In this document: piece after piece, positions 40,160 to 48,680 of the stretch
Numbering within the stretch: the stretch's first letter is position 1
Layout of the letters: each line of letters begins with the position of its first letter
NCBI GenBank assembly: GCA_910577115.1
Contig: CAJTMC010000029.1
Coordinates: forward strand, 1 to 52,563
Direction of reading: 5' to 3'
Length of the DNA stretch: 52,563 bases
From: an uncultured Lachnospiraceae bacterium
GTDB lineage: Bacteria; Bacillota; Clostridia; Lachnospirales; Lachnospiraceae
Made by a program: the position numbers and the translations under genes
The notes under the pieces: model-generated
What the model was told of the DNA's origin: nothing
Database searches by the model: none
The model's input: only the letters and a program-made list of their open reading frames with translations

Positions 40160-40188
40160 TGGTTTTTTGGGGAAAATATGGTATACTG
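40160..40188 (+). promoter_or_regulatory. Promoter of the molybdenum cofactor cluster
   Basis: TTGGTT at 40160-40165 and TATACT at 40183-40188 have a 17-base spacer, and TG at 40180-40181 makes an extended -10. It starts about 30 bases before fdhD. The ten following genes are closely spaced and co-directional. The start site lies so near the gene that no leader riboswitch of the Moco type fits here. Confidence 0.65.
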
Positions 40189-40217
40189 TATTTCAAAGTT
40201 TTTGTTTTGGAGAGAAT

Positions 40218-41024
40218 ATGACGATTAATAATCAATTTACAGAGCCGCAGCAGACCATATGTGTTGCAACGAACGTTGTAAGACCAGATAAAACGGGGAA
40301 TGCGGGCACTGCAAGCCTGATAGCGGAGCATTTTATAGAAGTGAGCATGAACGAGAAGCCTGTGTTAAGACTGACATGCACACCGAACAGACTTTCGGAG
40401 CTTGTGTTGGGACGGGCAGTTACAGAGGGATTTGTGAAACACCGCGAAGATGTGGAAACGCTCTATATATGCGAAAACGGAAATCGGGCAAGGATTTATT
40501 TGAAACAGGAAATTGGGTCTGTAAAAGATGAAAATATGCTGCAAACAGAGCCGACTTGCTGTACGGACAACCGGCTTTTGGGGAATTTTAAGATTGATAA
40601 TAAGCTGAGGGAGCTTGCGTATGCGGATTGTCCGCAGGAATGGATTTTTGCACTGATTCAAAAATTTAGTGAAAACGCGTCGCTGCACAAAAAAACAATG
40701 GGGACGCATAGCTGCTATCTTTCTTATAAGGGAGAGTATCAAGGCGTGTTTGAGGATATCGGCAGACATAATGCGCTTGACAAGGCGGTCGGCTATGCGC
40801 TGATAAACGGTTTGGAATTTGAACACTGCATTTTGTTTACAACCGGAAGGGTTCCGGTCGATATGGTGCGAAAAGCGGTGATGGCAGGGATACCGGTACT
40901 CGTGTCAAAGGCGGTGCCGACTGCGGAGGCGGTGGAAATGGCAAGGCGTTATCATCTGACGCTGATTTGCAGGGCATGGCCGGACAGCTATGAAGTATAC
41001 AATGAGGGAAAACAGGAAGGTTGA
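40218..41024 (+). CDS. fdhD: FdhD-type sulfur carrier for molybdoenzymes
   Basis: This 268-residue protein passes sulfur from a desulfurase to the molybdenum cofactor, giving the sulfurated form needed by formate dehydrogenases. The start at 40218 follows TTGGAGAGA. Conserved parts include LRLTCTPNRLSELVLGRAVT, a double Cys at TEPTCCTDN in place of the usual CxxC loop, THSCYLSYKGEYQGVFEDIG and RHNALDKAVGYAL, and LFTTGRVPVDMVRKAVMAGI then PVLVSKAVPT. No formate dehydrogenase gene is present in the window. It heads the cluster and its stop lies two bases before the moeA ATG. Confidence 0.88.
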   Translation: MTINNQFTEPQQTICVATNVVRPDKTGNAGTASLIAEHFIEVSMNEKPVLRLTCTPNRLSELVLGRAVTEGFVKHREDVETLYICENGNRARIYLKQEIGSVKDENMLQTEPTCCTDNRLLGNFKIDNKLRELAYADCPQEWIFALIQKFSENASLHKKTMGTHSCYLSYKGEYQGVFEDIGRHNALDKAVGYALINGLEFEHCILFTTGRVPVDMVRKAVMAGIPVLVSKAVPTAEAVEMARRYHLTLICRAWPDSYEVYNEGKQEG

Positions 41025-41026
41025 AA

Positions 41027-42229
41027 ATGGAAATTGAACAATGTGTTGAGCTGTTTTTAGAAAAAGTGACACCTGTGTCAGAAATTGAGCGCGTGCATCT
41101 TACAAGGGCGTGCGGGAGAGTGGCGGCGCAGGATGTCTGCGCGAAAGAGCCTGTTCCGGCATTTCCGAAGTCGGCGATGGACGGTTATGCGGTGTGCGCG
41201 GCGCAGGTTGAAAATGCGTCAAGGGAAAATCCGGTTATTCTAAAGGTCTTGGGCGAGAACTGCGCGGGGGACTGCAACGAGTTTCCTTTTCTGCCAAACA
41301 GCGCGGTGCGCGTTATGACGGGCGCGTACATTCCGCAAGGCTATGATGCGGTGGTAAGGCAGGAGGATACGGACTATGGCATGGATAAGGCTGCGATTTA
41401 TGCGCCGGTAAAGCCTTATGCGAATTACTGTAAAACGGGTGAGGATATGAAGGCGGGCGAAACTGTGCTGGAAAAGGGCAGCCTGATTACGCCGCTGCAT
41501 GTCGGGCTGCTTGCGGGCATAGGGACGGAATATACGGACGTGTACAGGCAGCTAAAAGTCGCGCTGATATCCACAGGCTCGGAGCTTACGCCGATTGGAA
41601 CGGCACTGGAAAAGGGAAAGATTTACAATAGTATTTTATATATGCTAAAGGCGGCAGTCGAGAGAGCGGGACTGCTTGTTTCGTATGAGAAGGCGTGTGC
41701 TGACGAGGAGTCTGTCTTGGAGCGTATCCTGATTGAGGCGGCGGATTGCGCGGATATTGTGATTACGACGGGCGGCGTGTCGGTAGGGAAGAAGGATTTG
41801 CTGCCTGCGGTGCTGGAAAAGGCAGGCGCGCAGCGTCTTTTTGCAAGAGCAAACATTCAGCCTGGTACGCCGACTATCGGAAGTGTTTTGAACGGAACGC
41901 CGATCTTAAGCCTTTCGGGAAATCCGTATGCGGCGATGGTGAACTTTGAAGTTTATTTTTGGGAGCTTGCGGCTGCGATGACGCGCAATCACAGCTTAAA
42001 ACCTGTTATTAAGACGGCGGTTTTAAAAAGCGATTATCCAAAGAAAAGTAAATTAAGGCGTTTTGTGCGTGCGTACGGGGAGAACGGTGAAGTGTTTCTT
42101 CCGACGCAGACACATGCGTCCAGTGTGATTTCGAATATGACGCAGTGCAACTGCTATCTTGATATTGCGACGGAAACGATGCTTTCGGCTGGCGATACGG
42201 TGACGGTCAGGAAAATGAGATTATGCTAA
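41027..42229 (+). CDS. moeA: Molybdopterin molybdenumtransferase
   Basis: This 400-residue enzyme inserts molybdate into adenylated molybdopterin. It shows FPKSAMDGYAVCAAQ, RVMTGAYIPQGYDAVVRQED, ALISTGSELTPIGTALEKGK, IVITTGGVSVGKKDLLPAVL and LSGNPYAAMVNFEVYFW, in the order of MoeA. The ATG at 41027 has AGGAAGG seven bases upstream; a TTG at 41021 overlaps fdhD but lacks spacing. The length is normal. A second, more distant MoeA-like gene follows two genes on, so the cluster has two proteins with a MoCF-binding fold of this type plus MogA. Confidence 0.93.
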   Translation: MEIEQCVELFLEKVTPVSEIERVHLTRACGRVAAQDVCAKEPVPAFPKSAMDGYAVCAAQVENASRENPVILKVLGENCAGDCNEFPFLPNSAVRVMTGAYIPQGYDAVVRQEDTDYGMDKAAIYAPVKPYANYCKTGEDMKAGETVLEKGSLITPLHVGLLAGIGTEYTDVYRQLKVALISTGSELTPIGTALEKGKIYNSILYMLKAAVERAGLLVSYEKACADEESVLERILIEAADCADIVITTGGVSVGKKDLLPAVLEKAGAQRLFARANIQPGTPTIGSVLNGTPILSLSGNPYAAMVNFEVYFWELAAAMTRNHSLKPVIKTAVLKSDYPKKSKLRRFVRAYGENGEVFLPTQTHASSVISNMTQCNCYLDIATETMLSAGDTVTVRKMRLC

Positions 42230-42256
42230 GAGTGGGAAAGGAGCAAAGCAGCAGAT

Positions 42257-43324
42257 ATGAACATCAGTACGGGTATCCTTGCGGGTGGAAAAAGTACACG
42301 CATGGGAAAAAACAAGGCGCTGCTTACAATCAATGAACAGCGTTTTATCGACAAAATAGCAGACGAACTCGGCAGCTTTTCGCGTCCGATTATTTCTGCT
42401 GCCGAAAAAGGCACATATGAGGATATGGGTCTTAGCGTGGTGTATGATGAGCACAGGGATATTGGTCCACTTGAGGGAATTTATCAGCTTTTAAATGCTG
42501 CGCAGGAGGAGTATGTTTTTATCTGTGCGGCGGACATGCCGTTTATCACAAAAGAGCTTGTGGCATATATACAAGAGTTTGTGTGCTCAGATTACGATTG
42601 TTATGTGCTGATGGATGAGGAGCATATTCATCCGCTTTGCGGCATCTATTCGAAAAGAATGCTAGATCAGGTGCGCGCCTGCATTGAGAGCGGAAATTAT
42701 CGGCTGATGAAGCTGTTAAACAGCGTCCGCACGAAATATATTAAATTGGAATACACTGCCTTTGACAAAAAGGTGGTAAAAAATATCAATACAAGAGCGG
42801 AGTATCAGGAGCTTGTGCAGCCTGTTGTCTTTTGCGTGAGCGGTATCAAGGACAGCGGAAAGACAGGGCTGATTATCAAGCTGATTAACGAATTTATTCG
42901 TGAAAAATATGTGGTTAGTGTTATCAAACATGACGGACATGATTATGTGATGGACTATGAGGGAACGGACACCTTTCGTTTTCGCAGTGCGGGCGCGGGT
43001 TTAAGCGCGATTTTTTCGCCTGCGCAGTTTTCGATAAACTGCCAAAGAGAGATTGCGGTTGCGGAGCTGATTGCCCTTGTGGAAAAGTCGCAGAAGTCGG
43101 ACATTATTATCATCGAGGGCATGAAACATGCGCCGTATCCCAAAATCGAGGTGGTGCGGGGGGCGGTTTCGGATACCTCGGTTTGCAGTCCGGAGAGTTT
43201 GATTTGCATCGCCACAGATTGTTTATCCCAAAATGCAGCAAAATGTCCTGTTTACGGCATTGATGACATCGAAGGGATTTTTTTGTGCGTAAAAAAATAT
43301 TTTGGATTTGTTTTGGAGGCGTAA
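42257..43324 (+). CDS. MobA-MobB fusion: molybdenum cofactor guanylyltransferase and GTP-binding partner
   Basis: This 355-residue protein has two parts. Residues 1-185 match MobA, with ILAGGKSTRMGKNKALL and ICAADMPFI, and would join GMP to the cofactor to give the dinucleotide form used by the DMSO reductase/formate dehydrogenase class. Residues about 190-355 match MobB, with a P-loop FCVSGIKDSGKTGLIIKLI and IIEGMKHAPYPKIEV. The fusion is common in Clostridia. The ribosome site AAAGGAG lies some 13 bases from the ATG. The MobA P-loop-like Gly-rich segment and the MobB Walker A are both intact. Confidence 0.9.
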   Translation: MNISTGILAGGKSTRMGKNKALLTINEQRFIDKIADELGSFSRPIISAAEKGTYEDMGLSVVYDEHRDIGPLEGIYQLLNAAQEEYVFICAADMPFITKELVAYIQEFVCSDYDCYVLMDEEHIHPLCGIYSKRMLDQVRACIESGNYRLMKLLNSVRTKYIKLEYTAFDKKVVKNINTRAEYQELVQPVVFCVSGIKDSGKTGLIIKLINEFIREKYVVSVIKHDGHDYVMDYEGTDTFRFRSAGAGLSAIFSPAQFSINCQREIAVAELIALVEKSQKSDIIIIEGMKHAPYPKIEVVRGAVSDTSVCSPESLICIATDCLSQNAAKCPVYGIDDIEGIFLCVKKYFGFVLEA

Positions 43325-44353
43325 ATGAAATTAATAAAAACCGAGGACGCAGCAGGGCATGTGCTCTGCCATGACATCACACAGATTATTCCGGGCGTTG
43401 TAAAGGATGCTGTTTTCAGAAAGGGGCATGTTGTGACGCAGGAGGATATCCCTGTGCTATTAAGCGTGGGAAAAGAACACCTGTACGTGTGGGAGAAAAA
43501 AGAGGGGATTTTGCACGAGGACGAGGCGGCAGAAATTCTGCGGGATATTTGCATAAACGACGGGATGCGGGCGACACAGCCCAAAGAAGGCAAAATAGAA
43601 ATTCTTGCCGACAGGGACGGGCTTTTGAAGGTCAATTCCGAAAAATTGCGCGCAGTCAATGCAATGGGTGAGATGATGATTGCTACAGTGCATGGGAACT
43701 TTCCTGTGAAAAAAGGGGACAAAATTGCGGCAACGCGCATTATTCCGCTTGTGATTGAACAGGAAAAAATGGATAGAGCGCGTGCGCTTGTAGGGGGAAA
43801 ACCGCTTTTGGAAATCCTGCCTTTTCGGAAGCTTCGCGCGGGCATTGTCACGACAGGAAGTGAGATTTTCAAGGGGCGGATTAAGGACGCCTTTGGGCCG
43901 GTTGTGCGCACAAAGCTTGCGGAATATGGCGTAGATGTAATCGGGCAGAAGCTTGTGGACGACGGTAAAGAGAATATTATAGATGCACTGCGGGAGTTTT
44001 TGGCGCAGGGCGTGGAGCTGCTGATTTGCACAGGCGGTATGAGTGTCGATCCGGACGACTGCACGCCGGGCGCAATCAGGGAGTTTGGCGCTGTGATAGA
44101 GAGCTACGGCGCGCCGGTTCTTCCGGGGGCGATGTTTCTGCTTGGATACTATGCGCACGAGGGAAAAACGGTTCCGGTGATGGGACTGCCGGGGTGCGTG
44201 ATGTATGCAAAGCGGACTATTTTTGACTTGGTACTGCCAAGAATTGTCGCGGGAGAGCATATGACAGGAGAAGATTTGTGGAGCTATGGCGAGGGCGGAC
44301 TTTGTCTTGGCTGTCCGGAGTGCCATTTTCCGCATTGCGGATTTGGAAAATAA
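43325..44353 (+). CDS. MoeA-like molybdopterin-binding protein with Cys-rich tail
   Basis: This is a 342-residue protein. After an N-terminal MoeA-like region (ITQIIPGVVKDAVFRKGHVV) comes a MoCF-binding domain at about 165-300: AGIVTTGSEIFKGRIKDAFG, LICTGGMSVDPDDCTPGAIR and VMGLPGCVMYAKRTIFDLVL. The last residues are GLCLGCPECHFPHCGFG, a Cys4-type cluster that looks able to hold zinc or an iron-sulfur centre. TGGAGG precedes the ATG, whose first base follows the MobA-MobB stop directly. The family is common in clostridial molybdenum clusters, but its step is not known to me. It may guide the cofactor to a particular enzyme. Confidence 0.82.
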   Translation: MKLIKTEDAAGHVLCHDITQIIPGVVKDAVFRKGHVVTQEDIPVLLSVGKEHLYVWEKKEGILHEDEAAEILRDICINDGMRATQPKEGKIEILADRDGLLKVNSEKLRAVNAMGEMMIATVHGNFPVKKGDKIAATRIIPLVIEQEKMDRARALVGGKPLLEILPFRKLRAGIVTTGSEIFKGRIKDAFGPVVRTKLAEYGVDVIGQKLVDDGKENIIDALREFLAQGVELLICTGGMSVDPDDCTPGAIREFGAVIESYGAPVLPGAMFLLGYYAHEGKTVPVMGLPGCVMYAKRTIFDLVLPRIVAGEHMTGEDLWSYGEGGLCLGCPECHFPHCGFGK

Positions 44354-44381
44354 GCACGAAAAGAGGGAAAGGATAGGAAGC

Positions 44382-44873
44382 ATGGGAGAATTGACGCATT
44401 TTGACAGCAGGGGAAATGCTGTGATGGTAGATGTGACGGACAAGGAGATTACGGAGCGTGTGGCAGTGGCGGGCGGTATCATTGCCGTGAATGAGGAGGT
44501 TTATGCGGCAATCAAAAACGGTACTGCAAAAAAGGGTGATGTGCTTGGGACGGCGCGGATAGCAGGCATTATGGCGGCAAAAAAAACTTCCGATTTGATT
44601 CCGATGTGCCACCCGCTTATGTTAACAAAGGTAACAATTGATTTTGAATACGAGGACGAAAAGAGGCAGATAAAATGTATCTGCACCGCAAAGCTTTCGG
44701 GGAAGACGGGCGTGGAAATGGAGGCGCTTACCGGCGTGAGCGTGGCGCTTCTGACGATTTATGATATGTGCAAGGCGCTCGATCGGGGCATGCGGATTTC
44801 GGATATCCGTTTAATGGAAAAGACGGGTGGAAAGAGCGGGCATTTTATTGCCGAAGAGTCCTCTTACATTTAG
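44382..44873 (+). CDS. moaC: Cyclic pyranopterin monophosphate synthase
   Basis: This 163-residue enzyme acts after MoaA to form cyclic pyranopterin monophosphate. It has MVDVTDKEITERVAVAGGII, KGDVLGTARIAGIMAAKKTS, DLIPMCHPLMLTKVTIDFEY and GVEMEALTGVSVALLTIYDM; the active-site Lys, His and Asp residues of MoaC are kept. GGATAGGA precedes the ATG at 44382; the frame is open upstream into the previous gene but that part is an overlap shadow. Length and motifs are complete. Confidence 0.94.
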   Translation: MGELTHFDSRGNAVMVDVTDKEITERVAVAGGIIAVNEEVYAAIKNGTAKKGDVLGTARIAGIMAAKKTSDLIPMCHPLMLTKVTIDFEYEDEKRQIKCICTAKLSGKTGVEMEALTGVSVALLTIYDMCKALDRGMRISDIRLMEKTGGKSGHFIAEESSYI

Positions 44874-44886
44874 AGGAGAAATGATA

Positions 44887-45774
44887 ATGAACAATAAATT
44901 TTTAAAATTAACAGCAGTATTCATGGCAGTGGCAATGCTTGTCTGCGCCTGCGGATCAGCAAAGAATGCTTCATCAAGGGACAGTGGAAGTGATACCGTC
45001 ATTCCGGCAACGGAAGAAGTGACTACAACTGCGGTTTCTGACGGGGAGGAATCGGGCAGTGCAGAGATACCGGAAGAAAAGGTTGAACTGACCATTCTTG
45101 CGGCGGCATCCCTGACAGATGTATGTGATGAGCTGAAAGCGCAGTTTGAGAATGAAAATCCGAGTATTACTGTCAGCATTTCTTATGGCGGTTCGGGCGC
45201 ATTGCAGACGCAGATTGAGGAAGGCGCGCCGGCAGATGTATTTATGTCTGCTGCCATGAAACAGATGACGGCTTTGGACGATGAGGGGCTTATGGATTCG
45301 GATTCGATTGTGCAGCTTCTTGAAAATAAGGTCGTTATGATTGTTCCGAAGGAAAGTGACACGAGTGTCAGTTCTTTTGAAGATGCGGCAACAGACGTCG
45401 TAACGATGATTGGCTTGGGAGAGCCGGGAAGCGTTCCTGTGGGACAGTATTCGGAGGAGATTTTTGAAGGTCTTGGAATTCTCGATGCAGTGAAGGAAAA
45501 GGCAAACTACGGCTCTGATGTGCGGACTGTGCTTTCATGGGTTGAAACGGCGGCTGTGGATTGTGGCGTTGTTTATGCAACGGACGCATACACTTCAGAA
45601 GATGTCAGGATTGTATGCGAAGCGCCGGAGGGCTCTTGTAGTAAGGTGCTTTATCCGGTCGGCGTTGTGGCGGCAAGCGAACATTCTGACGAGGCGGCAG
45701 CATGGCTTTCATTTATTCAGAGAGAAGAATCAATGGAGTTGTTTGAATCATATGGATTTTCAGATGCGCGATAA
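44887..45774 (+). CDS. modA: Molybdate ABC transporter substrate-binding lipoprotein
   Basis: This 295-residue extracellular protein captures molybdate or tungstate. It has a lipoprotein signal with lipobox ending in a Cys near residue 20 (MAVAMLVCACGSAKN), a 45-residue Ser/Thr/Glu-rich spacer, and a ModA-type binding domain: LTILAAASLTDVCDELKAQF, SISYGGSGALQTQIEEGAPA, DVFMSAAMKQM and GLGEPGSVPVGQYSEEIFEG. GAGGAG lies eight bases before the ATG at 44887. It begins a modA-modB-modC unit inside the cofactor cluster. The oxyanion preferred is not decided. Confidence 0.92.
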   Translation: MNNKFLKLTAVFMAVAMLVCACGSAKNASSRDSGSDTVIPATEEVTTTAVSDGEESGSAEIPEEKVELTILAAASLTDVCDELKAQFENENPSITVSISYGGSGALQTQIEEGAPADVFMSAAMKQMTALDDEGLMDSDSIVQLLENKVVMIVPKESDTSVSSFEDAATDVVTMIGLGEPGSVPVGQYSEEIFEGLGILDAVKEKANYGSDVRTVLSWVETAAVDCGVVYATDAYTSEDVRIVCEAPEGSCSKVLYPVGVVAASEHSDEAAAWLSFIQREESMELFESYGFSDAR

Positions 45775-45792
45775 AAACGAGTTGGATTGTTT

Positions 45793-45823
45793 TGCAAATA
45801 TTGTGCAGAGGCACAAATTCGCA
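45793..45823 (+). promoter_or_regulatory. Hairpin element before modB (copy 1)
   Basis: A stem of about 12 pairs (TGC/GCA outside, AAT/ATT, then TTGTGC/GCACAA), with one bulged A and one mismatch, closes on an AGAG loop. Its heart, GTGCAGAGGCACAAATT, matches the second element at 48627-48653 apart from one G. Both lie in gaps of about 78 bases, one before modB, the other before the MOSC-mogA gene. Sites elsewhere in the cluster were looked for and not found. Shared structure with different flanking sequence suggests a regulatory RNA or an operator. Confidence 0.55.
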
Positions 45824-45851
45824 GACAATGAAAGATATAGGAGCGGTTGAA

Positions 45852-46535
45852 ATGGACTATTCACCATTGTGGATTTCAATTAAGGTTGCGGTACTTGCCA
45901 CGATTGCGACATTTATGCTGGGTCTTTTGGCTGCGCGCTGGGTGCTCTCTCTGAATAAATTACGGTTTGTAGTCGATGGGATATTTTCATTGCCTATGGT
46001 GCTGCCTCCGACGGTAGTAGGCTTTTTTCTGCTCATTCTATTCGGGAAAAATTCCGGATTGGGACAGCTTCTTATGCGTATGGGACTGAATGTGTTATTC
46101 ACATGGCAGGGTGCGGTAATCGCGGCAACGGTCGTTTCGTTTCCGATTATGTACCGTACCTCCATAGGTGCGTTTGAGCAGGTCGATAAAAATCTTCTCC
46201 ATGCGGCAAGGACGCTTGGAATGTCGGAGGTAAAACTGTTTTTTAAGGTGCTGCTGCCTGTGTCATGGCCGGGAGTGGCGGCGGCGACGATTCTTGCCTT
46301 TGCAAGGGCTTTGGGGGAATTTGGCGCGACGATTATGCTTGCGGGAAATATTCCGGGGCGCACACAGACGATGTCCGTTGCAATCTATACAGCAATGCAG
46401 AGCGGCAACAGAGCGCTTGCATACCGCTGGGTGGCGATTATTATGGCGCTTTCCTTTATCACAATCTTTTTGATGAATTATTGGACAAGCCATCAAAACA
46501 CGCTGCTAAAGGGCAGAGGAAGGAGCGGTTACTGA
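45852..46535 (+). CDS. modB: Molybdate ABC transporter permease
   Basis: This 227-residue membrane protein has five or six spans. The start is SPLWISIKVAVLATIATFML. It has the ABC permease loop EFGATIMLAGNIPGRTQTMS, with the EAA-type helix that docks on ModC. ATAGGAGCGG precedes the ATG at 45852. Its stop overlaps the modC start by one base. The gap from modA holds the hairpin at 45793-45823, so modB and modC may be made at a level separate from modA. Confidence 0.92.
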   Translation: MDYSPLWISIKVAVLATIATFMLGLLAARWVLSLNKLRFVVDGIFSLPMVLPPTVVGFFLLILFGKNSGLGQLLMRMGLNVLFTWQGAVIAATVVSFPIMYRTSIGAFEQVDKNLLHAARTLGMSEVKLFFKVLLPVSWPGVAAATILAFARALGEFGATIMLAGNIPGRTQTMSVAIYTAMQSGNRALAYRWVAIIMALSFITIFLMNYWTSHQNTLLKGRGRSGY

Positions 46536-47575
46536 TGGCATTGTATGTAGACATAGAAAAACGCTGCGGTGACTTTAAGCTTCGCGTCAAGTTTGAAACA
46601 AAAAAGGAAATGTTTGCAATTTTGGGAGCATCAGGCTGTGGAAAAAGTCTTACGCTAAAGTGTATTGCAGGGATTGAAAAACCTGACACAGGTGTCATAA
46701 AATTGGACGATACGGTGCTTTTTGATTCTTCCAAAAGGATTAACATTCCCACCAGAAAAAGGGGAATCGGATATCTCTTTCAGGATTATGCGCTGTTTCC
46801 GAATATGACGGTTTTTCAAAATATTCTATGCGGTGCCGGTGATAAAAAAAAGGCGCGGGAATATATGAAGAAATTCTTTTTGGAGGAACAGGAAAAGCTT
46901 TATCCTGCGCAGCTTTCGGGAGGACAGAAGCAGCGTGTGGCACTGGCGAGAATGCTGGCGCAGGCTCCGCGGCTGGTGATGTTTGACGAGCCGTTTTCCG
47001 CGCTTGACAATTATTTAAAGACGCAGCTTGAGCGGGAAGTTATGAACGTGATGGAGGCGTTTGAGAACGGCGGGATTTTTGTTTCCCATGACAGAAACGA
47101 GGTTTACCGCCTGACGGATAGAATTGCAGTTATGGAGAATGGGAGCATCGTGGATATTCGGGATAAGCATGGATTGTTTGACGCGCCAAAGACATTGGCG
47201 GCGACGCTTTTGACGGGGTGTAAAAATATCACAAGGCTTGAAATGCGGGGGGACGGGTGTTATGCTTTGGACTGGGGGATAATGCTTTCTCTTCCTAAGA
47301 AGAATGCAGGAAAGCCGTTTCGGTATGCCGGTGTGCGGGCGCATTTTTTGGAGCTTGCCGGTGCGGATGCGGAGAATGTGATTGCGTGTGAGATTATGCG
47401 CGTGATTGAGGATACGTTTTCGATGATTGTGCTTTTTACAAACAGAAATTTGGCTGAGAAAACGGGGTATGCGGTGATGACCTTCGAGCTTCCGAAGGAA
47501 GATTGGCAGAAAATCAAAGATAAGCCGCTGTACTTAAAAATTCCGACGGATAAGCTGATTTTAATGGAGCGGTAG
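46535..47575 (+). CDS. modC: Molybdate ABC transporter ATP-binding protein
   Basis: This 346-residue ATPase has Walker A LGASGCGKSLTLKCI, the Q-loop YLFQDYALFPNM, the signature LSGGQKQRVALARMLAQAP, Walker B LVMFDEPFSALD and the switch His in VSHDRNEVYRLT. The C-terminal 110 residues look like the molybdate-type TOBE part (for example VIACEIMRVIEDTFSMIVLF), which can sense oxyanion inside the cell and close the pump. The ATG overlaps the modB stop. AAGGAGCGG sits just before it. Confidence 0.92.
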   Translation: MALYVDIEKRCGDFKLRVKFETKKEMFAILGASGCGKSLTLKCIAGIEKPDTGVIKLDDTVLFDSSKRINIPTRKRGIGYLFQDYALFPNMTVFQNILCGAGDKKKAREYMKKFFLEEQEKLYPAQLSGGQKQRVALARMLAQAPRLVMFDEPFSALDNYLKTQLEREVMNVMEAFENGGIFVSHDRNEVYRLTDRIAVMENGSIVDIRDKHGLFDAPKTLAATLLTGCKNITRLEMRGDGCYALDWGIMLSLPKKNAGKPFRYAGVRAHFLELAGADAENVIACEIMRVIEDTFSMIVLFTNRNLAEKTGYAVMTFELPKEDWQKIKDKPLYLKIPTDKLILMER

Positions 47576-47623
47576 CGTGGTGTCAGGAATTTGCATGATG
47601 AATAAAAATGAAGGATATATCAA

Positions 47624-48601
47624 ATGAAAGACGGATTTGGCAGGGAAATCAATTATTTAAGAATATCAGTTACCGATAAATGCAATCTGCGCTGTCAATA
47701 TTGTATGCCCAGTCAGGGAGTGGATTATATGCCGCATGAGGCTGTGCTTACGCTGGAGGAGATTTACAGGGTGGTACGCATCATGGAATCGCTTGGTGTG
47801 CGGAAGCTTCGGTTTACGGGCGGTGAGCCGCTGGTGCGCAAAAACCTTGTGAAGCTGATTGGCGATGTGAACGGTCTTGCGGGGATTCGGGACATTGCGA
47901 TGACGACAAACGGGGTGCTGTTAAAAGCAAAGATTGATGCGCTGAAGGATGCGGGATTAAAACGCGTGAACATCAGTTTGGATACGCACGACAAAAAAGT
48001 GTTTGAACGTATTACCGGATATGACGGTCTAAACTGTGTTTTGGAATCCATTGACGCGGCGCTTGAGCGGGAAATTCAGGTAAAGCTAAACTGTGTGCCA
48101 TGCAGGGAGCTGAATGCATCGGAGATCGAAACGCTTGCAGCGCTTGCGCAGGAGAAAGATGTGGACGTGCGTTTTATCGAGCTGATGCCGATTGGCTGCG
48201 GGAAGGAGTTTCATGGGATTTCCTCTGAGGAAATACTGGAGAGGCTTGAACGCAGGTATGGAATTGCCAAGAGAGCGCCGGATGCGAAGAAAAGTGAAAC
48301 AGCGCAATATTATCTGTTTGAGGGATTTCGGGGGAGAGTAGGTTTTATCAGTCCGATGTCCCACAAATTTTGCAGCGCGTGTAATCGTGTCCGCCTGACG
48401 GTGGAGGGGCGGTTAAAGCTGTGCCTCCACTATGATAACGGGGTGGAATTGAAACCGCTTTTGCGGGAAGGCAGGAGTGATGACGAGATTCGGAAGTGTA
48501 TTGTGGAGGCTGTCAAACAGAAGCCTAGGGCGCATGCGTTTTCGGAAAATCAGATTGAGGAAAAAGAAGATCAAAGAAAGATGGTACAAATCGGAGGTTA
48601 A
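47624..48601 (+). CDS. moaA: GTP 3',8-cyclase
   Basis: This 325-residue radical-SAM enzyme carries out the first step of pterin formation. The N-terminal cluster Cys are C20, C24 and C27 (KCNLRCQYCMP). The SAM site is KLRFTGGEPLVRKNLVKLIG. The second cluster, MoaA-specific, is in MSHKFCSACNRVRLTVEGRL, then KLCLHYD. The C-terminus ends in QIGG, the Gly-Gly tail needed for activity. The full set is intact. GAAGGA precedes the ATG. It lies 48 bases after modC. Confidence 0.95.
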   Translation: MKDGFGREINYLRISVTDKCNLRCQYCMPSQGVDYMPHEAVLTLEEIYRVVRIMESLGVRKLRFTGGEPLVRKNLVKLIGDVNGLAGIRDIAMTTNGVLLKAKIDALKDAGLKRVNISLDTHDKKVFERITGYDGLNCVLESIDAALEREIQVKLNCVPCRELNASEIETLAALAQEKDVDVRFIELMPIGCGKEFHGISSEEILERLERRYGIAKRAPDAKKSETAQYYLFEGFRGRVGFISPMSHKFCSACNRVRLTVEGRLKLCLHYDNGVELKPLLREGRSDDEIRKCIVEAVKQKPRAHAFSENQIEEKEDQRKMVQIGG

Positions 48602-48624
48602 GTTGAAAATCAGAGATTTTCAAC
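48602..48624 (+). promoter_or_regulatory. Perfect hairpin directly after moaA
   Basis: GTTGAAAATC pairs with GATTTTCAAC around an AGA loop: ten pairs without mismatch, starting at the moaA stop. No T-run follows, so it does not look like a terminator. Together with the next hairpin it makes a two-stem leader for the MOSC-mogA gene. Confidence 0.55.
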
Positions 48625-48626
48625 TG

Positions 48627-48653
48627 GTAAATTAGTGCAGAGCACAAATTTAC
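48627..48653 (+). promoter_or_regulatory. Hairpin element before the MOSC-mogA gene (copy 2)
   Basis: GTAAATT pairs with AATTTAC and GTGC with GCAC, with one A-A mismatch and an AGA loop. The core is nearly the same as copy 1 before modB (45793-45823). It ends 13 bases before the TGGAGG ribosome site region, so a bound factor could affect translation. Confidence 0.55.
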
Positions 48654-48680
48654 GGGTTATCAGTGGTATGGAGGTTATGA

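Noticed and set aside
40140..40217. Moco riboswitch before fdhD
   Set aside because: The promoter leaves a leader of only about 25 bases, too short for that structure.
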